40,934 bases of DNA from Streptomyces sp. SID8352 (GTDB taxonomy: Bacteria > Actinomycetota > Actinomycetes > Streptomycetales > Streptomycetaceae), in the NCBI RefSeq assembly GCF_009862265.1, contig NZ_WWGX01000039.1, positions 1 through 40,934 on the forward strand, written 5' to 3'. Both the position numbers and the translations under genes were made by a program. This document shows, one piece after another, positions 25,549 to 32,192 of this stretch (the first letter of the stretch is position 1; every line of letters starts with the position of its first letter). Under the pieces are notes generated by a model. The model made no database searches and was not told the origin of the DNA. It saw only the letters and a program-made list of their open reading frames with translations.

Positions 25549-26979
25549 GTGGCGTCAGAAATCACGGAGGCGGGCGCCAAAAAGGCGCAGAAGGAAACCA
25601 GTCTGATAACGCTCGGCTGCGTTGTGATTCTGGGCACCATCGTGGCCGCGATCGACGGCACCGTCATGGTGGTGGCGATCGATGCGATCGGAAAGGACTT
25701 CTCGGCGTCGACCCAGGCCGTCCAATGGGTCACCGGCGCCTATCTGCTCGCCACCTGCGCGGCCATTCCGGTCTCCGGGTACATGGTCGACCGCTTCCGC
25801 GCGCGGACCGTGTGGCTGCTCTCCCTGGTGGCCTTCCTGGCCTCCGTGGTGCTGTGCGGGGCCGCCTGGTCGTCGGCGAGCCTGATCCTCTTCCGGGTAC
25901 TCCAGGGGTTCTCCGGCGGCCTCATCGGCATGGTCGCCACCGTGGTGCTGACCCGCGCGGCCGGTCCCGAACGGGCCGGCCGCGCGTTCAGCGCGGTCGC
26001 CGTGCCCTCCACCCTGGCGCCGGTCCTGGGCCCCATCGCGGCCGGCGCCGTCATCGACTCGGCCAGTTGGCGGTGGCTGTTCTACGGTCAGCTCCCGCTC
26101 CTGGTCATCGCGCTGGGCGCGGCCCTGATCGTGCTGCCGCGCGACGGCGCCGACCGCACGGCGCGCCTCGACTGGAAGGGCCTGTTGCTCATCACCCCCG
26201 GGCTGGCGGGCCTTGTGTACGGCCTGTCGGAGGTGGCCGGCACGGACATGACCGGCTCCGGCGGGGTCCTTCCCGTCGTCCGGAACGTGGCGTTCGTCGT
26301 CGCCGGAATCCTCCTGACGGTCCTCTTTGCCCGGCGCGCGCTGCGGACCCGCCAGAATCCACTGATCGACCTGAGCCTTTTCGGGAACAAGGGCTTTTCC
26401 ATCACCGTCGTACTCCTCTTCGTAGTAGGATTCCTGCTGTACGGCCTGCTCTTCCTGATTCCGCTCTATTACCAGCAGGTCGTCGGCCTCAGTGCGACGG
26501 CCGCCGGAGCACTGCTCGCGCCGCAGGGCGCCGGAATGGGAATAGCGGCCGTATTCATCGGCTCGCTGAACGACCGGTTCGGCGCCCGGCCGATCGTGCT
26601 GTGCGGTCTGCTGCTCACCACCGCGGGCACCGTGCCCTTCGCCTTCTCCGGCGCGCACCCCGACGACCTGCTCCTCGGCGCGGCGCTCGCGCTGCGCGGC
26701 ATGGGCCTCGCCTCCATCTCGATCCCGCTGTCGGCCTCGCTCTACCAGAGCAGGCTGCCGCAGGAGGCGATCCCCCACATCACCACGATCAGTGCCGTCG
26801 GCCAGCGCGTCGGCGGCGCGCTCGGCGGGGCCATGGCCGCGGTGAGCCTGCAGCTCATGTCCGAGCCGGGCCGCACGGCCGGCGGGTCCGCGTTCACCGT
26901 CACGTTCTGGTGGATGACCGGGCTGCTCCTGGCGCCCCTCGCGCTCGCCCTCCGGCTGCCCCGCAAGGCCAGGGGCTGA
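25549..26979 (+). CDS. MFS drug:H+ antiporter, DHA2 (14-TM) family
   Basis: This 476-residue export pump has about 14 hydrophobic segments. Motifs of the EmrB/QacA-like DHA2 group are visible: AAIDGTVMVVAIDAI in TM1, QWVTGAYLLATCAAIPVSG in TM2, and an R-rich loop (DRFRARTVWL) at the motif A position. Motif C-like PVLGPIAAGAVIDSASWRWLF is also present. It uses the proton gradient to expel hydrophobic drugs or antibiotics. GTG 25549 is favoured because AGGA precedes it and TM1 begins soon after; the upstream in-frame extension crosses the previous gene. Together with the two reductases it suggests a response to redox-active or toxic compounds. Confidence 0.92.
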   Translation: MASEITEAGAKKAQKETSLITLGCVVILGTIVAAIDGTVMVVAIDAIGKDFSASTQAVQWVTGAYLLATCAAIPVSGYMVDRFRARTVWLLSLVAFLASVVLCGAAWSSASLILFRVLQGFSGGLIGMVATVVLTRAAGPERAGRAFSAVAVPSTLAPVLGPIAAGAVIDSASWRWLFYGQLPLLVIALGAALIVLPRDGADRTARLDWKGLLLITPGLAGLVYGLSEVAGTDMTGSGGVLPVVRNVAFVVAGILLTVLFARRALRTRQNPLIDLSLFGNKGFSITVVLLFVVGFLLYGLLFLIPLYYQQVVGLSATAAGALLAPQGAGMGIAAVFIGSLNDRFGARPIVLCGLLLTTAGTVPFAFSGAHPDDLLLGAALALRGMGLASISIPLSASLYQSRLPQEAIPHITTISAVGQRVGGALGGAMAAVSLQLMSEPGRTAGGSAFTVTFWWMTGLLLAPLALALRLPRKARG

Positions 26980-27022
26980 GCCCCGGGCCCGGCCACGGGC
27001 CCCGGCGGCGCCGCGCGCCCCG

Positions 27023-27246
27023 GACGTCCAGGTACTCGCCGTCGTCGACGCTCTCCCCGATGACCCAGGCCATGCCGTACGGCCGGTTGCCGTCGGCGGG
27101 GACCTGGTCGCGCAGCGCCTTCCGACGCCGGTCCGCGCCCCCCGGCGCGACGGCCGGCGGAAGCTCTCCCGGTTGTTCTGCGGGAGCAGGAAGAGGAGGT
27201 GGCACACCTCGGCGATGCACGTCTCCTCGTCGCCGTGGGACGTCAG
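27023..27246 (-). pseudogene. Remnant of acyl-CoA carboxylase carboxyltransferase (beta) subunit
   Basis: Reading leftward, frame one encodes SHGDEETCIAEVCHLLFLLP and then QNNRE. After a frameshift near 27161, another frame continues PPAV...ALRDQVPADGNRPYGM then VIGESVDDGEYLDV. Together they match the continuous middle segment of PccB/AccB-type carboxyltransferases (HGDE...LLSFLPQNN...PPA...VPD..RPYDM..VI..VVDDGEFLE). Both ends are missing: the left end stops around 27023 and the right end runs into the 8-bp repeats. It is about 75 codons of a gene normally over 500. The identity is from remembered family sequences, not a search. Confidence 0.75.
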
Positions 27247-27262
27247 CACGCCGGCACGCCGA

Positions 27263-27317
27263 CACGTCAGCACGTCAGCACGTCAGCACGTCAGCACGTC
27301 AGCACGTCAGCACGTCA
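27263..27317. repeat. 8-bp tandem repeat CACGTCAG (about 7 copies)
   Basis: Six perfect copies and one nearly complete copy of CACGTCAG run from 27263 to 27317. Degenerate copies (CACGCCGG, CACGCCGA) lie just upstream. The array lies about 60 bp outside the attachment site. Confidence 0.95.
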
Positions 27318-27326
27318 AACAGGGAC

Positions 27327-27371
27327 AAAAAACACCCCCCTGACGACGTTTCCAAAGGTCAGAGGGGTGTT
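27327..27371 (-). terminator. Rho-independent terminator originally serving tRNA-Ala
   Basis: The arms AACACCCC and CTGAC pair with GTCAG and GGGGTGTT across one mismatch. On the minus strand they are followed by a run of six T. It sits 7 bp beyond the 3' end of the tRNA-Ala fragment. It is the normal chromosomal tRNA terminator, now cut off from the complete tRNA gene by the insertion. Confidence 0.85.
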
Positions 27372-27377
27372 TCGAAG

Positions 27378-27419
27378 TGGAGCCTAGGGGAGTCGAACCC
27401 CTGACATCTGCCATGCAAA
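27378..27419 (-). other. Attachment site: 3' part of tRNA-Ala(TGC)
   Basis: Read on the minus strand, these 42 bases run from the anticodon loop (TTTGCAT, anticodon TGC) through the 3' anticodon arm GGCAG, the T-arm (AGGGGTTCGACTCCCCT) and the acceptor AGGCTCCA including CCA. The 5' half of a tRNA does not follow; unrelated DNA starts at 27420. This is the partial copy created by integration into a tRNA gene, with the intact copy expected at the other end of the element. A 7-bp inverted repeat, ATGTGGA (27544-27550) and TCCACAT (27563-27569), lies between this site and the integrase gene and could be an arm site. Confidence 0.88.
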
Positions 27420-27580
27420 ATCACGTGACCCTAGAAGCGGGTCTCACGGAGTCTCGCCGAGTGGCCCCGAGCGCAGGTCAACAGGGTGGTGATCCCCTCG
27501 CTACGAGATTGGCCGAGCTTCGACGAGGCTCGCGGAGGGGGGAATGTGGACGTGAAGTGGATTCCACATCCCTGCGGTCA

Positions 27581-28888
27581 TCACGAGACCGCCCGCAGGT
27601 GACGGCCGGTACCGCCAGCCTCAAGGGCATCGCGCACGCGGTCTGCCGCACCCTCGCTGCCGTGCGTGTAGAGCCACGTCACCCGCCCACCCCGCTCCTG
27701 CCCGAGCATGAGCTGCACGTCCTTCTCGCTCACGCCCCGAGCATGCAGACGGCTCGCCAGCGCGTGCCGGTAGTCGTGCATCCGCGGCCAGTACTCCTCT
27801 CGTCCGGTCTCGGGGTTCTTGATGAGCCGTGCCAATCCCACTTCCTTGATCGCGGGGATCCAGATCCGGCGCCGGAAGTTGTTGCCGCGCAGCACTCCGT
27901 CCAGCACGGTCTTCTCCCCCTGGAGGGATCGGACCTCACCGGCCATCGGGCCGCGGAACACGAGTTCGTCCGGGCACAGTCCGGTCTCAACGTCGGTCAC
28001 CGCCCTGGACGCTGGCAGGCGCTCCAGCATCAGCGCGGCGGCCTCCACGGCGAGCGATGTGAGGGGGACCGCCCTGTATCCGGCGACGGTTTTCGGCATG
28101 CTCTGGCGGACGACGGTCCCGCGGTCGTCCACGAGGATGTGCCTGACCTCAGCTGTCTGGCCCTCAAGGTCGAGGTAGCAGGCGCGCAGACCGATGATCT
28201 CGCTCCAGCGCATGCCGGTCTCGTGCGCGAAGTCGACGAGCGGCTGATACCACCCGGGGATGGCCTCGCGGATCGCGGCGTACTGCTCTTCGGTGGGGGG
28301 CCGCAGATCGTCCGGGTGCTTCGTCGGGGCTGCGGCCGTGATGGTGACGGAGTCGAGCGGGTTCTTCGCAATGCGCTCGTCCACCACTGCGTCGCGCATC
28401 AGCGCGCGGAGCAGCTCACGGACCTTCACCTGCGTGGCGTGGCCCTTGACCTCGGTCCGCATCCACGCCTGGACCTCGGCGTGCCGAATCGAGTTGAGCT
28501 TGCGCCGCCCCCACTTCGGCTCGATGTGGCACGTCCAGGAGCTGAGCTTTCGGTTGCGGGTGGTGGTCCTCTTGGGCTCGTGGCCGGGCCACCATTCGTC
28601 CCACCAGGCGCTGAGGGTGATCTCGCCGCGCTTGGGGTCCAGGTAGGTCCCGGAGCGTACGGCCTCGCGCATCCTGTCCAGGAAGGCGTCGGCCTCCTTC
28701 TTCTTCGGGAAGTTCTTCGCCTTCTGGTCGCCGTTGCTGTCTCGGTAGCGGGCCTGCCAGGAGCCGAGGCAGTCGCGGCGCTTCTTCCGCTCGCCGTGTT
28801 CGGCCAGCGGGTACTTCTCCATGCACGCCTGGCAGCCGCACGACTTCGAGCGGAGCTGGCGGGGGTTGTTCGTGGCCCTAGGCGGCAT
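27581..28888 (-). CDS. int: Tyrosine site-specific integrase
   Basis: This 435-residue recombinase inserts the element at tRNA-Ala. An unusual N-terminus with a Cys cluster (SCGCQACMEKYP, residues 16-27) is followed by a basic AP2-like arm-binding region (about 43-80), a SAM-like core-binding domain (about 90-180) and the catalytic domain (about 200-415). Catalytic residues visible are Arg227 (TGMRWSE), Lys266 (MPKT), His371 and Arg374 (HDYRHA) and nucleophile Tyr407 (WLYTHG). The usual LGH motif reads LGQ at 395-397. It lies 162 bp from the attachment site and is transcribed towards it. It is full length, so probably active. Confidence 0.95.
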   Translation of the reverse strand: MPPRATNNPRQLRSKSCGCQACMEKYPLAEHGERKKRRDCLGSWQARYRDSNGDQKAKNFPKKKEADAFLDRMREAVRSGTYLDPKRGEITLSAWWDEWWPGHEPKRTTTRNRKLSSWTCHIEPKWGRRKLNSIRHAEVQAWMRTEVKGHATQVKVRELLRALMRDAVVDERIAKNPLDSVTITAAAPTKHPDDLRPPTEEQYAAIREAIPGWYQPLVDFAHETGMRWSEIIGLRACYLDLEGQTAEVRHILVDDRGTVVRQSMPKTVAGYRAVPLTSLAVEAAALMLERLPASRAVTDVETGLCPDELVFRGPMAGEVRSLQGEKTVLDGVLRGNNFRRRIWIPAIKEVGLARLIKNPETGREEYWPRMHDYRHALASRLHARGVSEKDVQLMLGQERGGRVTWLYTHGSEGAADRVRDALEAGGTGRHLRAVS

Positions 28889-28947
28889 GGTGCCTCCTGC
28901 GGCAGGGCTGGCGGGTCTTCTTGGGCGTCACGAAGCACCTCGTTCTG

Positions 28948-29154
28948 TCACTGGGCAGCGAGGCGGATGCTCTCGCCGCACCAGCAGCGTGCACCCAAGG
29001 ACCTCTGGCGGACACCAATTTCGTCGAGAACGGCGCGGACGGCGCGGACGGCGAACCCGTCACGCAGATCCGGCGGAATGGTGATCACGTTCCTGTCGCG
29101 GTCCCACGGATCGCTGATCTCGTCGAGCGGCGCGTACAGGACACGGATGCACAT
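28948..29154 (-). CDS. Small hypothetical protein beside the integrase
   Basis: This 68-residue protein starts MCIRVLYAPLDEISDPWDRD and ends with a CWCGE motif. ATG 29154 is preceded by GGGGAG at a good distance; the open frame extends upstream but that part is unlikely to be coding. It lies 59 bp upstream of integrase on the same strand, so the two may be co-transcribed. Similar small proteins beside Streptomyces integrases are familiar to me, but no function is known. Confidence 0.72.
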   Translation of the reverse strand: MCIRVLYAPLDEISDPWDRDRNVITIPPDLRDGFAVRAVRAVLDEIGVRQRSLGARCWCGESIRLAAQ

Positions 29155-29307
29155 GGCGCACTCCCCTTTGGATGCACGGCTGAGTGTCGCCAACGGGGGA
29201 GGAGGAGAGCGTCGGCCCGATCGACCGTACTCCTTGCGGCGGGAATATGACACTGCTTAGCGCACGGAATCTACACGTCCGCGCACAGGGTGTGACTGAC
29301 CTTCAGG

Positions 29308-29673
29308 CTAAGGGAGTTGCTTGTTGCTGTCCGCGAGCGCCTTCGCCTGAATCTCCAGCATCTCCTGCTGCTCCTGCGTCAGCCTGTCGAAGACGCTCAG
29401 GAGGCGCGCCTTGGCGTCGGGGCCGAGCGGGGCAGGGGCCCGGCGGCCGGCGGCAGCCGTGAGCCGCGTCAGGCTGTACTGCGGGAAGGCCTGGGCGAGG
29501 CGTCGGATGGCCTCGTCGCGAGGGACCTTGCGGCCGTTGATCCAGGTGCTGACCGTGGAAGGGGACGCCTCGATGGCGCGGGCCACGTCGGACTGGCTGG
29601 CGTTGTAGTGCACCATCAGCTCGGCGAGTACCTGCGCGAACGTCTCGGCGTTGGGGTCGGCTTCCACGGGCAC
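29308..29673 (-). CDS. HTH (XRE family) transcriptional regulator, probable lysogeny repressor
   Basis: This 121-residue protein has a Cro/C1-type helix-turn-helix at about residues 12-65 (QSDVARAIEASPSTVSTWIN). A hydrophilic C-terminal helix rich in Gln/Glu (about 90-118) may mediate dimerisation. GTG 29673 has no ribosome site. A possible -10 (TAGAGT, minus strand 29694-29689) ends only 15 bases upstream, so the message could be leaderless or nearly so, as for several phage repressors. It faces the rightward early operon across the operator-like repeat at 29692-29714. There is no RecA-type autocleavage domain. Confidence 0.85.
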   Translation of the reverse strand: MPVEADPNAETFAQVLAELMVHYNASQSDVARAIEASPSTVSTWINGRKVPRDEAIRRLAQAFPQYSLTRLTAAAGRRAPAPLGPDAKARLLSVFDRLTQEQQEMLEIQAKALADSNKQLP

Positions 29674-29691
29674 CAGAGTGCCCGCCCGACT

Positions 29692-29714
29692 CTACTTTTT
29701 GCAAGTAAAAGTAG
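29692..29714. promoter_or_regulatory. Operator-like inverted repeat of the repressor gene
   Basis: CTACTTTT and AAAAGTAG are perfect 8-bp arms with a 7-bp spacer. A nested palindrome, TACTT-TTTGC-AAGTA (29693-29707), overlaps them. It is strikingly AT-rich for this genome and overlaps the repressor promoter, so autoregulation is likely. Confidence 0.65.
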
Positions 29715-29718
29715 AACC

Positions 29719-29817
29719 ATGGCGCGTTCCACGCCCGTGCGTAACCTCCCCGTCACGCAGGCGTGGAGCTGCATATGCCGCGCCACTATAGAACAGTCGT
29801 TCGAAAAAGGCCACTAA
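29719..29817 (+). CDS. Possible 32-residue leader peptide
   Basis: An ATG frame starts 4 bases after the inverted repeat and encodes 32 residues (MARSTPVRNLPVTQAWSCIC...). It ends inside the SOS-box region. There is no ribosome site, and the base use is unlike the surrounding genes. It may be chance. Confidence 0.2.
   Translation: MARSTPVRNLPVTQAWSCICRATIEQSFEKGH
29789..29804. promoter_or_regulatory. LexA-type SOS box
   Basis: TAGAACAGTCGTTCGA contains GAAC-N4-GTTC, the core of the actinobacterial LexA site (TCGAAC-N4-GTTCGA), with 14 of 16 positions matching when N4 is allowed. It overlaps a possible -10 (TATAGA, 29787-29792). LexA binding here would make early-gene expression damage-inducible. 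Confidence 0.65.
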
Positions 29818-29851
29818 CTTGCCGCCGCTCGGCGGGACTCGGGGAGACTCG

Positions 29852-29881
29852 TTGACAGAAGCGTGACTGTGACGGTAGAAA
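29852..29881 (+). promoter_or_regulatory. Promoter of the rightward early operon
   Basis: TTGACA (29852-29857), an 18-bp spacer and TAGAAA (29876-29881) match the consensus of the main sigma factor. The start codon of the first HTH gene follows 58 bp downstream. The -10 lies inside the duplicated motif at 29869-29886. Confidence 0.6.
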
Positions 29882-29886
29882 GGTCA
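29869..29886 (+). repeat. 18-bp motif, copy 1
   Basis: GTGACGGTAGAAAGGTCA recurs at 30212-30229 with one change (GTGACAGTAGAAAGGTCA). Copy 1 lies upstream of the first HTH gene and copy 2 just before the second. It may be a shared regulator site. Confidence 0.8.
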
Positions 29887-29938
29887 CAGCGCCGCAGCCC
29901 ATGGCGCCACACCAGCCACAACCCGGCACGAGGTCCAC

Positions 29939-30253
29939 ATGCCAAAACTCAGCCGCAAGGGCGCAGGCCAGCCACTGAGAGACGCCATGAAGCGAGCCGG
30001 ACTCACCGGTCCGGAACTCGCCGAGGCGACCAAGGAGGTCGACCCGGCCGGCAAGGGCATCAGCCCCGCCACCGTCGGACGCCTGACCGGCAGAGGAAAG
30101 ACCGCCCGCGACCGCTGTGAGTGGGACACCGCCTGGTTTATGGCCGAGGCCCTCCATCGGAGGACCAACGCGCCGCTCCAGGACCTCTTTGCCATACCTG
30201 CACATTCCACCGTGACAGTAGAAAGGTCAACACCTGATGCCGACCAAGGTTGA
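29939..30253 (+). CDS. HTH domain protein, first gene of the early operon
   Basis: This 104-residue basic protein has an XRE-like helix-turn-helix (about residues 10-50: LRDAMKRAGLTGPELAEATK...ISPATVGRLTG). It is probably a Cro-like or accessory regulator. ATG 29939 follows a GAGGT site. The last 17 bases overlap the start of the next gene, and the second copy of the 18-bp motif lies within its 3' end. Its DNA target is unknown. Confidence 0.75.
   Translation: MPKLSRKGAGQPLRDAMKRAGLTGPELAEATKEVDPAGKGISPATVGRLTGRGKTARDRCEWDTAWFMAEALHRRTNAPLQDLFAIPAHSTVTVERSTPDADQG
30212..30229 (+). repeat. 18-bp motif, copy 2
   Basis: GTGACAGTAGAAAGGTCA matches copy 1 at 17 of 18 positions. Here the AAAGG part also serves as ribosome site for the gene at 30237 (9-nt spacing). 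It overlaps the 3' end of the preceding gene. Confidence 0.8.
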
Positions 30254-30467
30254 CCGGCACGTCGCCAGCCTCCCGGCCGGCCTGCTGCCGCTCCTGAGCC
30301 AGAAGGAGCTGGAGACGTACTACGGCGTCTCCGACTGGACCGTCCGCCAGTGGATGAAGGCCGGGATGCCGCGCGAGCCGTTCGGCGCCCGTGGCTTCCG
30401 CTTCGACCTGGACCAGGTCCGGGGCTGGATGGCGGAGTACGCCGAGCAGCTCGCTGCGACGGCCTGA
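30237..30467 (+). CDS. Small HTH (MerR/Xis-like) DNA-binding protein, candidate excisionase
   Basis: This 76-residue protein has a winged-helix-like helix-turn-helix (LSQKELETYYGVSDWTVRQW), then a GMPREPFGARGFRFDLDQV segment and a C-terminal helix (WMAEYAEQL). This layout matches the helix-turn-helix excise/RDF-like proteins that direct tyrosine integrases. AAAGG at 9 nt supports ATG 30237. Position in the early operon, not next to int, is unusual for Xis but fits an inducible excisionase. It could equally be a transcription factor. Confidence 0.7.
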   Translation: MPTKVDRHVASLPAGLLPLLSQKELETYYGVSDWTVRQWMKAGMPREPFGARGFRFDLDQVRGWMAEYAEQLAATA

Positions 30468-30557
30468 AGGTTCCTCACCAACGCCGAAGGGCCGCCCGCT
30501 TGCAGGCCCGGCGACCCCCGACTCGGCGACCATCACCACTCTGAAAGCGAGGCCCCC

Positions 30558-30926
30558 GTGGCCACATCATTCCAGACCCCGCGCATCGAGCATCTGTCGG
30601 TGCTGGCCCACGAGGCGGCGCGACGCGACAACGAGAACGACTACGAGGTCACCGTCAACATCCTCGGTCTGCCGCAGGCCGACCACGAGGTCGACGCGGA
30701 CGCGGTGCGCGTCACGTCGGCAGACATCCAGGTGCTGGCCGCGTGGCTGGAGGAGAAGGGCGGCACGGTCGCCAAGCTCGACACGGGCTTCGGGGTGACG
30801 GTGTGGACGCTGTCCACCGTTGCCGGGGCTGACGAGGGCTACATCGGGTGCCGGGTGCTGGTGACGGTGCCGGTTCCAGCGTCCGGCTGGGTTCCGTGCG
30901 AGGTCACCGAGGCGGTGGCCGCATGA
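30558..30926 (+). CDS. Hypothetical protein
   Basis: This 122-residue soluble protein opens MATSFQTPRIEHLSVLAHEA. The mixed alpha/beta pattern has no motif I recognise. GTG 30558 follows a GCGAGG stretch. Its stop overlaps the next start (ATGA), so it is part of the coupled early operon. Confidence 0.65.
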   Translation: MATSFQTPRIEHLSVLAHEAARRDNENDYEVTVNILGLPQADHEVDADAVRVTSADIQVLAAWLEEKGGTVAKLDTGFGVTVWTLSTVAGADEGYIGCRVLVTVPVPASGWVPCEVTEAVAA

Positions 30927-31687
30927 GTGCCCCGCTGGAGGTGAACACCCTGGACGGCACGGTGTGGACGCGCCGGGCGGTGACCCGGGACGGGCTCGCC
31001 TTGTACGCGCCGGAGGGCGTCTGCAACTGCCCGGAGTTCGTGATGGCGACGCTGCCCGAGCTGGCGGAGCGCGGGATCGGCGGATCGGCGGACGTGCTGC
31101 TGGCGCCGGTGGGCCCGGGCCCGGTCGTCCGGCCGATCGCGCTGCCCGAGGCTCAGGTCGACGCCCTCGCCGCATCCGGGAACCGCGCGGTGAACGACAT
31201 GGTCCACGAGGACTTGTGTGCCTGTGACGCGTGGCCGGAGAAGTGTCTGTCGTCGGGTGGCTTCTTCCAGGGGTACTGGGACTGGGGCTACTTGGAGACG
31301 GCGATCCCGGCGGTGCTCGGCTTGTGGGAGTCGATGCGCGGCGGCGAGTTGGAGCGGCTGCGGGCTCGGGTCGCCGAGCTGGAGTCGCCGACGCTGACGG
31401 TGTACCGGGCGTCGCACGACTCGATCGTGATGGGCCACTACACCACGGCCGCCGAGGCGCGGAAGCACTGCGAGACCGAGATGCGCCGCGAGTACGACGA
31501 GAGCACGAAGGTGTCGCTCTGGTGGCGTGAGGACGAGGACACCGTCGACCAGCCGGAGGACGGCGAGCAGGAGCTGTTCGTGCACGCCACCCCTCGCGGC
31601 ATGGAACGCGGGCGCACCTGGCGCTCGGGCTACGTGGTGACGCCGCTGGAGGTCGCTTCCGCGTACGACCCGGACGGTGACGAATGA
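30923..31687 (+). CDS. Hypothetical protein with Cys-containing N-terminal half
   Basis: This 254-residue acidic protein begins MSAPLEVNTLDGTVWTRRAV. A central helix (LGLWESMRGGELERLRARVAEL) precedes a segment VYRASHDSIVMGHYTTAAEAR, and Trp/Glu/Asp-rich stretches follow. ATG 30923 overlaps the previous stop. Similar proteins with a mid coiled coil occur in Streptomyces phages as far as I recall, but no function is assigned. Confidence 0.7.
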   Translation: MSAPLEVNTLDGTVWTRRAVTRDGLALYAPEGVCNCPEFVMATLPELAERGIGGSADVLLAPVGPGPVVRPIALPEAQVDALAASGNRAVNDMVHEDLCACDAWPEKCLSSGGFFQGYWDWGYLETAIPAVLGLWESMRGGELERLRARVAELESPTLTVYRASHDSIVMGHYTTAAEARKHCETEMRREYDESTKVSLWWREDEDTVDQPEDGEQELFVHATPRGMERGRTWRSGYVVTPLEVASAYDPDGDE

Positions 31688-31815
31688 GCGCCGCCGAGTG
31701 GCTCCTGTGGGTCGCCGCCGCCGGAATCGTCTGGGCCGTCTTCTGCGCGTCTTCCCTGCCCGACCTGTGCGCCCGTCTCGCCGCCCGCTACCGCCACGGA
31801 GGTGGCCCCCGATGA
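31684..31815 (+). CDS. Small single-pass membrane protein
   Basis: This is a 43-residue peptide whose N-terminal half is one hydrophobic helix (EWLLWVAAAGIVWAVFCASS). A basic tail follows. The start and stop overlap the neighbouring genes as ATGA on both sides, strong evidence for translation. Function unknown. Confidence 0.7.
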   Translation: MSAAEWLLWVAAAGIVWAVFCASSLPDLCARLAARYRHGGGPR

Positions 31816-32192
31816 TCACCCGAATCCGGCTCGTCTTCCACCGGCTCTTCCGCCGCCCCGCCGTCACCGGCCCCTACCCCATCTACATCCGCCGCCTCCC
31901 GACGGGCGCCGTCCTCGACATGGAGGACTACCTCACCGCGATGCTCACCACCCTGGCCGACAACGCGGACCTCCTCGACCTGCTCGACGAGATGGCCCGG
32001 GACCGGGCCGAGGCCCGCGCCCACGACGGGTGGGAGCCGGAGGGGCTCTACGTGGAGCAGCTCCTCGCGGCGCTGGGCTACGAGATCCCGGTGTACGGGG
32101 ACCGGGTGGTGGGGCTGGCGGAGCGGCTGCTCGCGGTGGCCCCGGCGCGGGCCGAGGGCGCCCCGGCGCGCAGCGCGGCGGGTGCGGCATGA
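31812..32192 (+). CDS. Hypothetical protein
   Basis: This 126-residue protein has a basic start (MITRIRLVFHRLFRRP), an acidic middle helix (LTTLADNADLLDLLDEMARD) and an Ala-rich tail. The start is fixed by the ATGA overlap. The frame is open further upstream but there it overlaps the small membrane gene. No family recognised. Confidence 0.65.
   Translation: MITRIRLVFHRLFRRPAVTGPYPIYIRRLPTGAVLDMEDYLTAMLTTLADNADLLDLLDEMARDRAEARAHDGWEPEGLYVEQLLAALGYEIPVYGDRVVGLAERLLAVAPARAEGAPARSAAGAA

Larger units (their letters stand above)
26980..27377. other. Junction region: gene remnant, tandem repeat, tRNA terminator
   Basis: Between the MFS gene and the attachment site lie a frameshifted carboxylase fragment, an 8-bp tandem array and a rho-independent terminator. 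No intact gene is present. The concentration of debris at an integration hotspot suggests past insertions or deletions here. Confidence 0.6.

Noticed and set aside
25555..27273. 572-codon minus-strand open frame over the MFS gene
   Set aside because: Most of it is antisense to the pump. Only its first part (about 27162-27246) is meaningful, as half of the carboxylase remnant.
27263..27317. Possible CRISPR array
   Set aside because: The unit is 8 bp with no spacers and no cas genes; it is a simple tandem repeat.
28878..29063. 61-codon minus-strand frame between integrase and the small protein gene
   Set aside because: It overlaps the better supported small gene and has no ribosome site; composition is basic and unstructured.
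27377..29260. 627-codon plus-strand open frame antisense to integrase
   Set aside because: The minus strand encodes a full tyrosine recombinase with catalytic residues; the plus translation has no recognisable domain.
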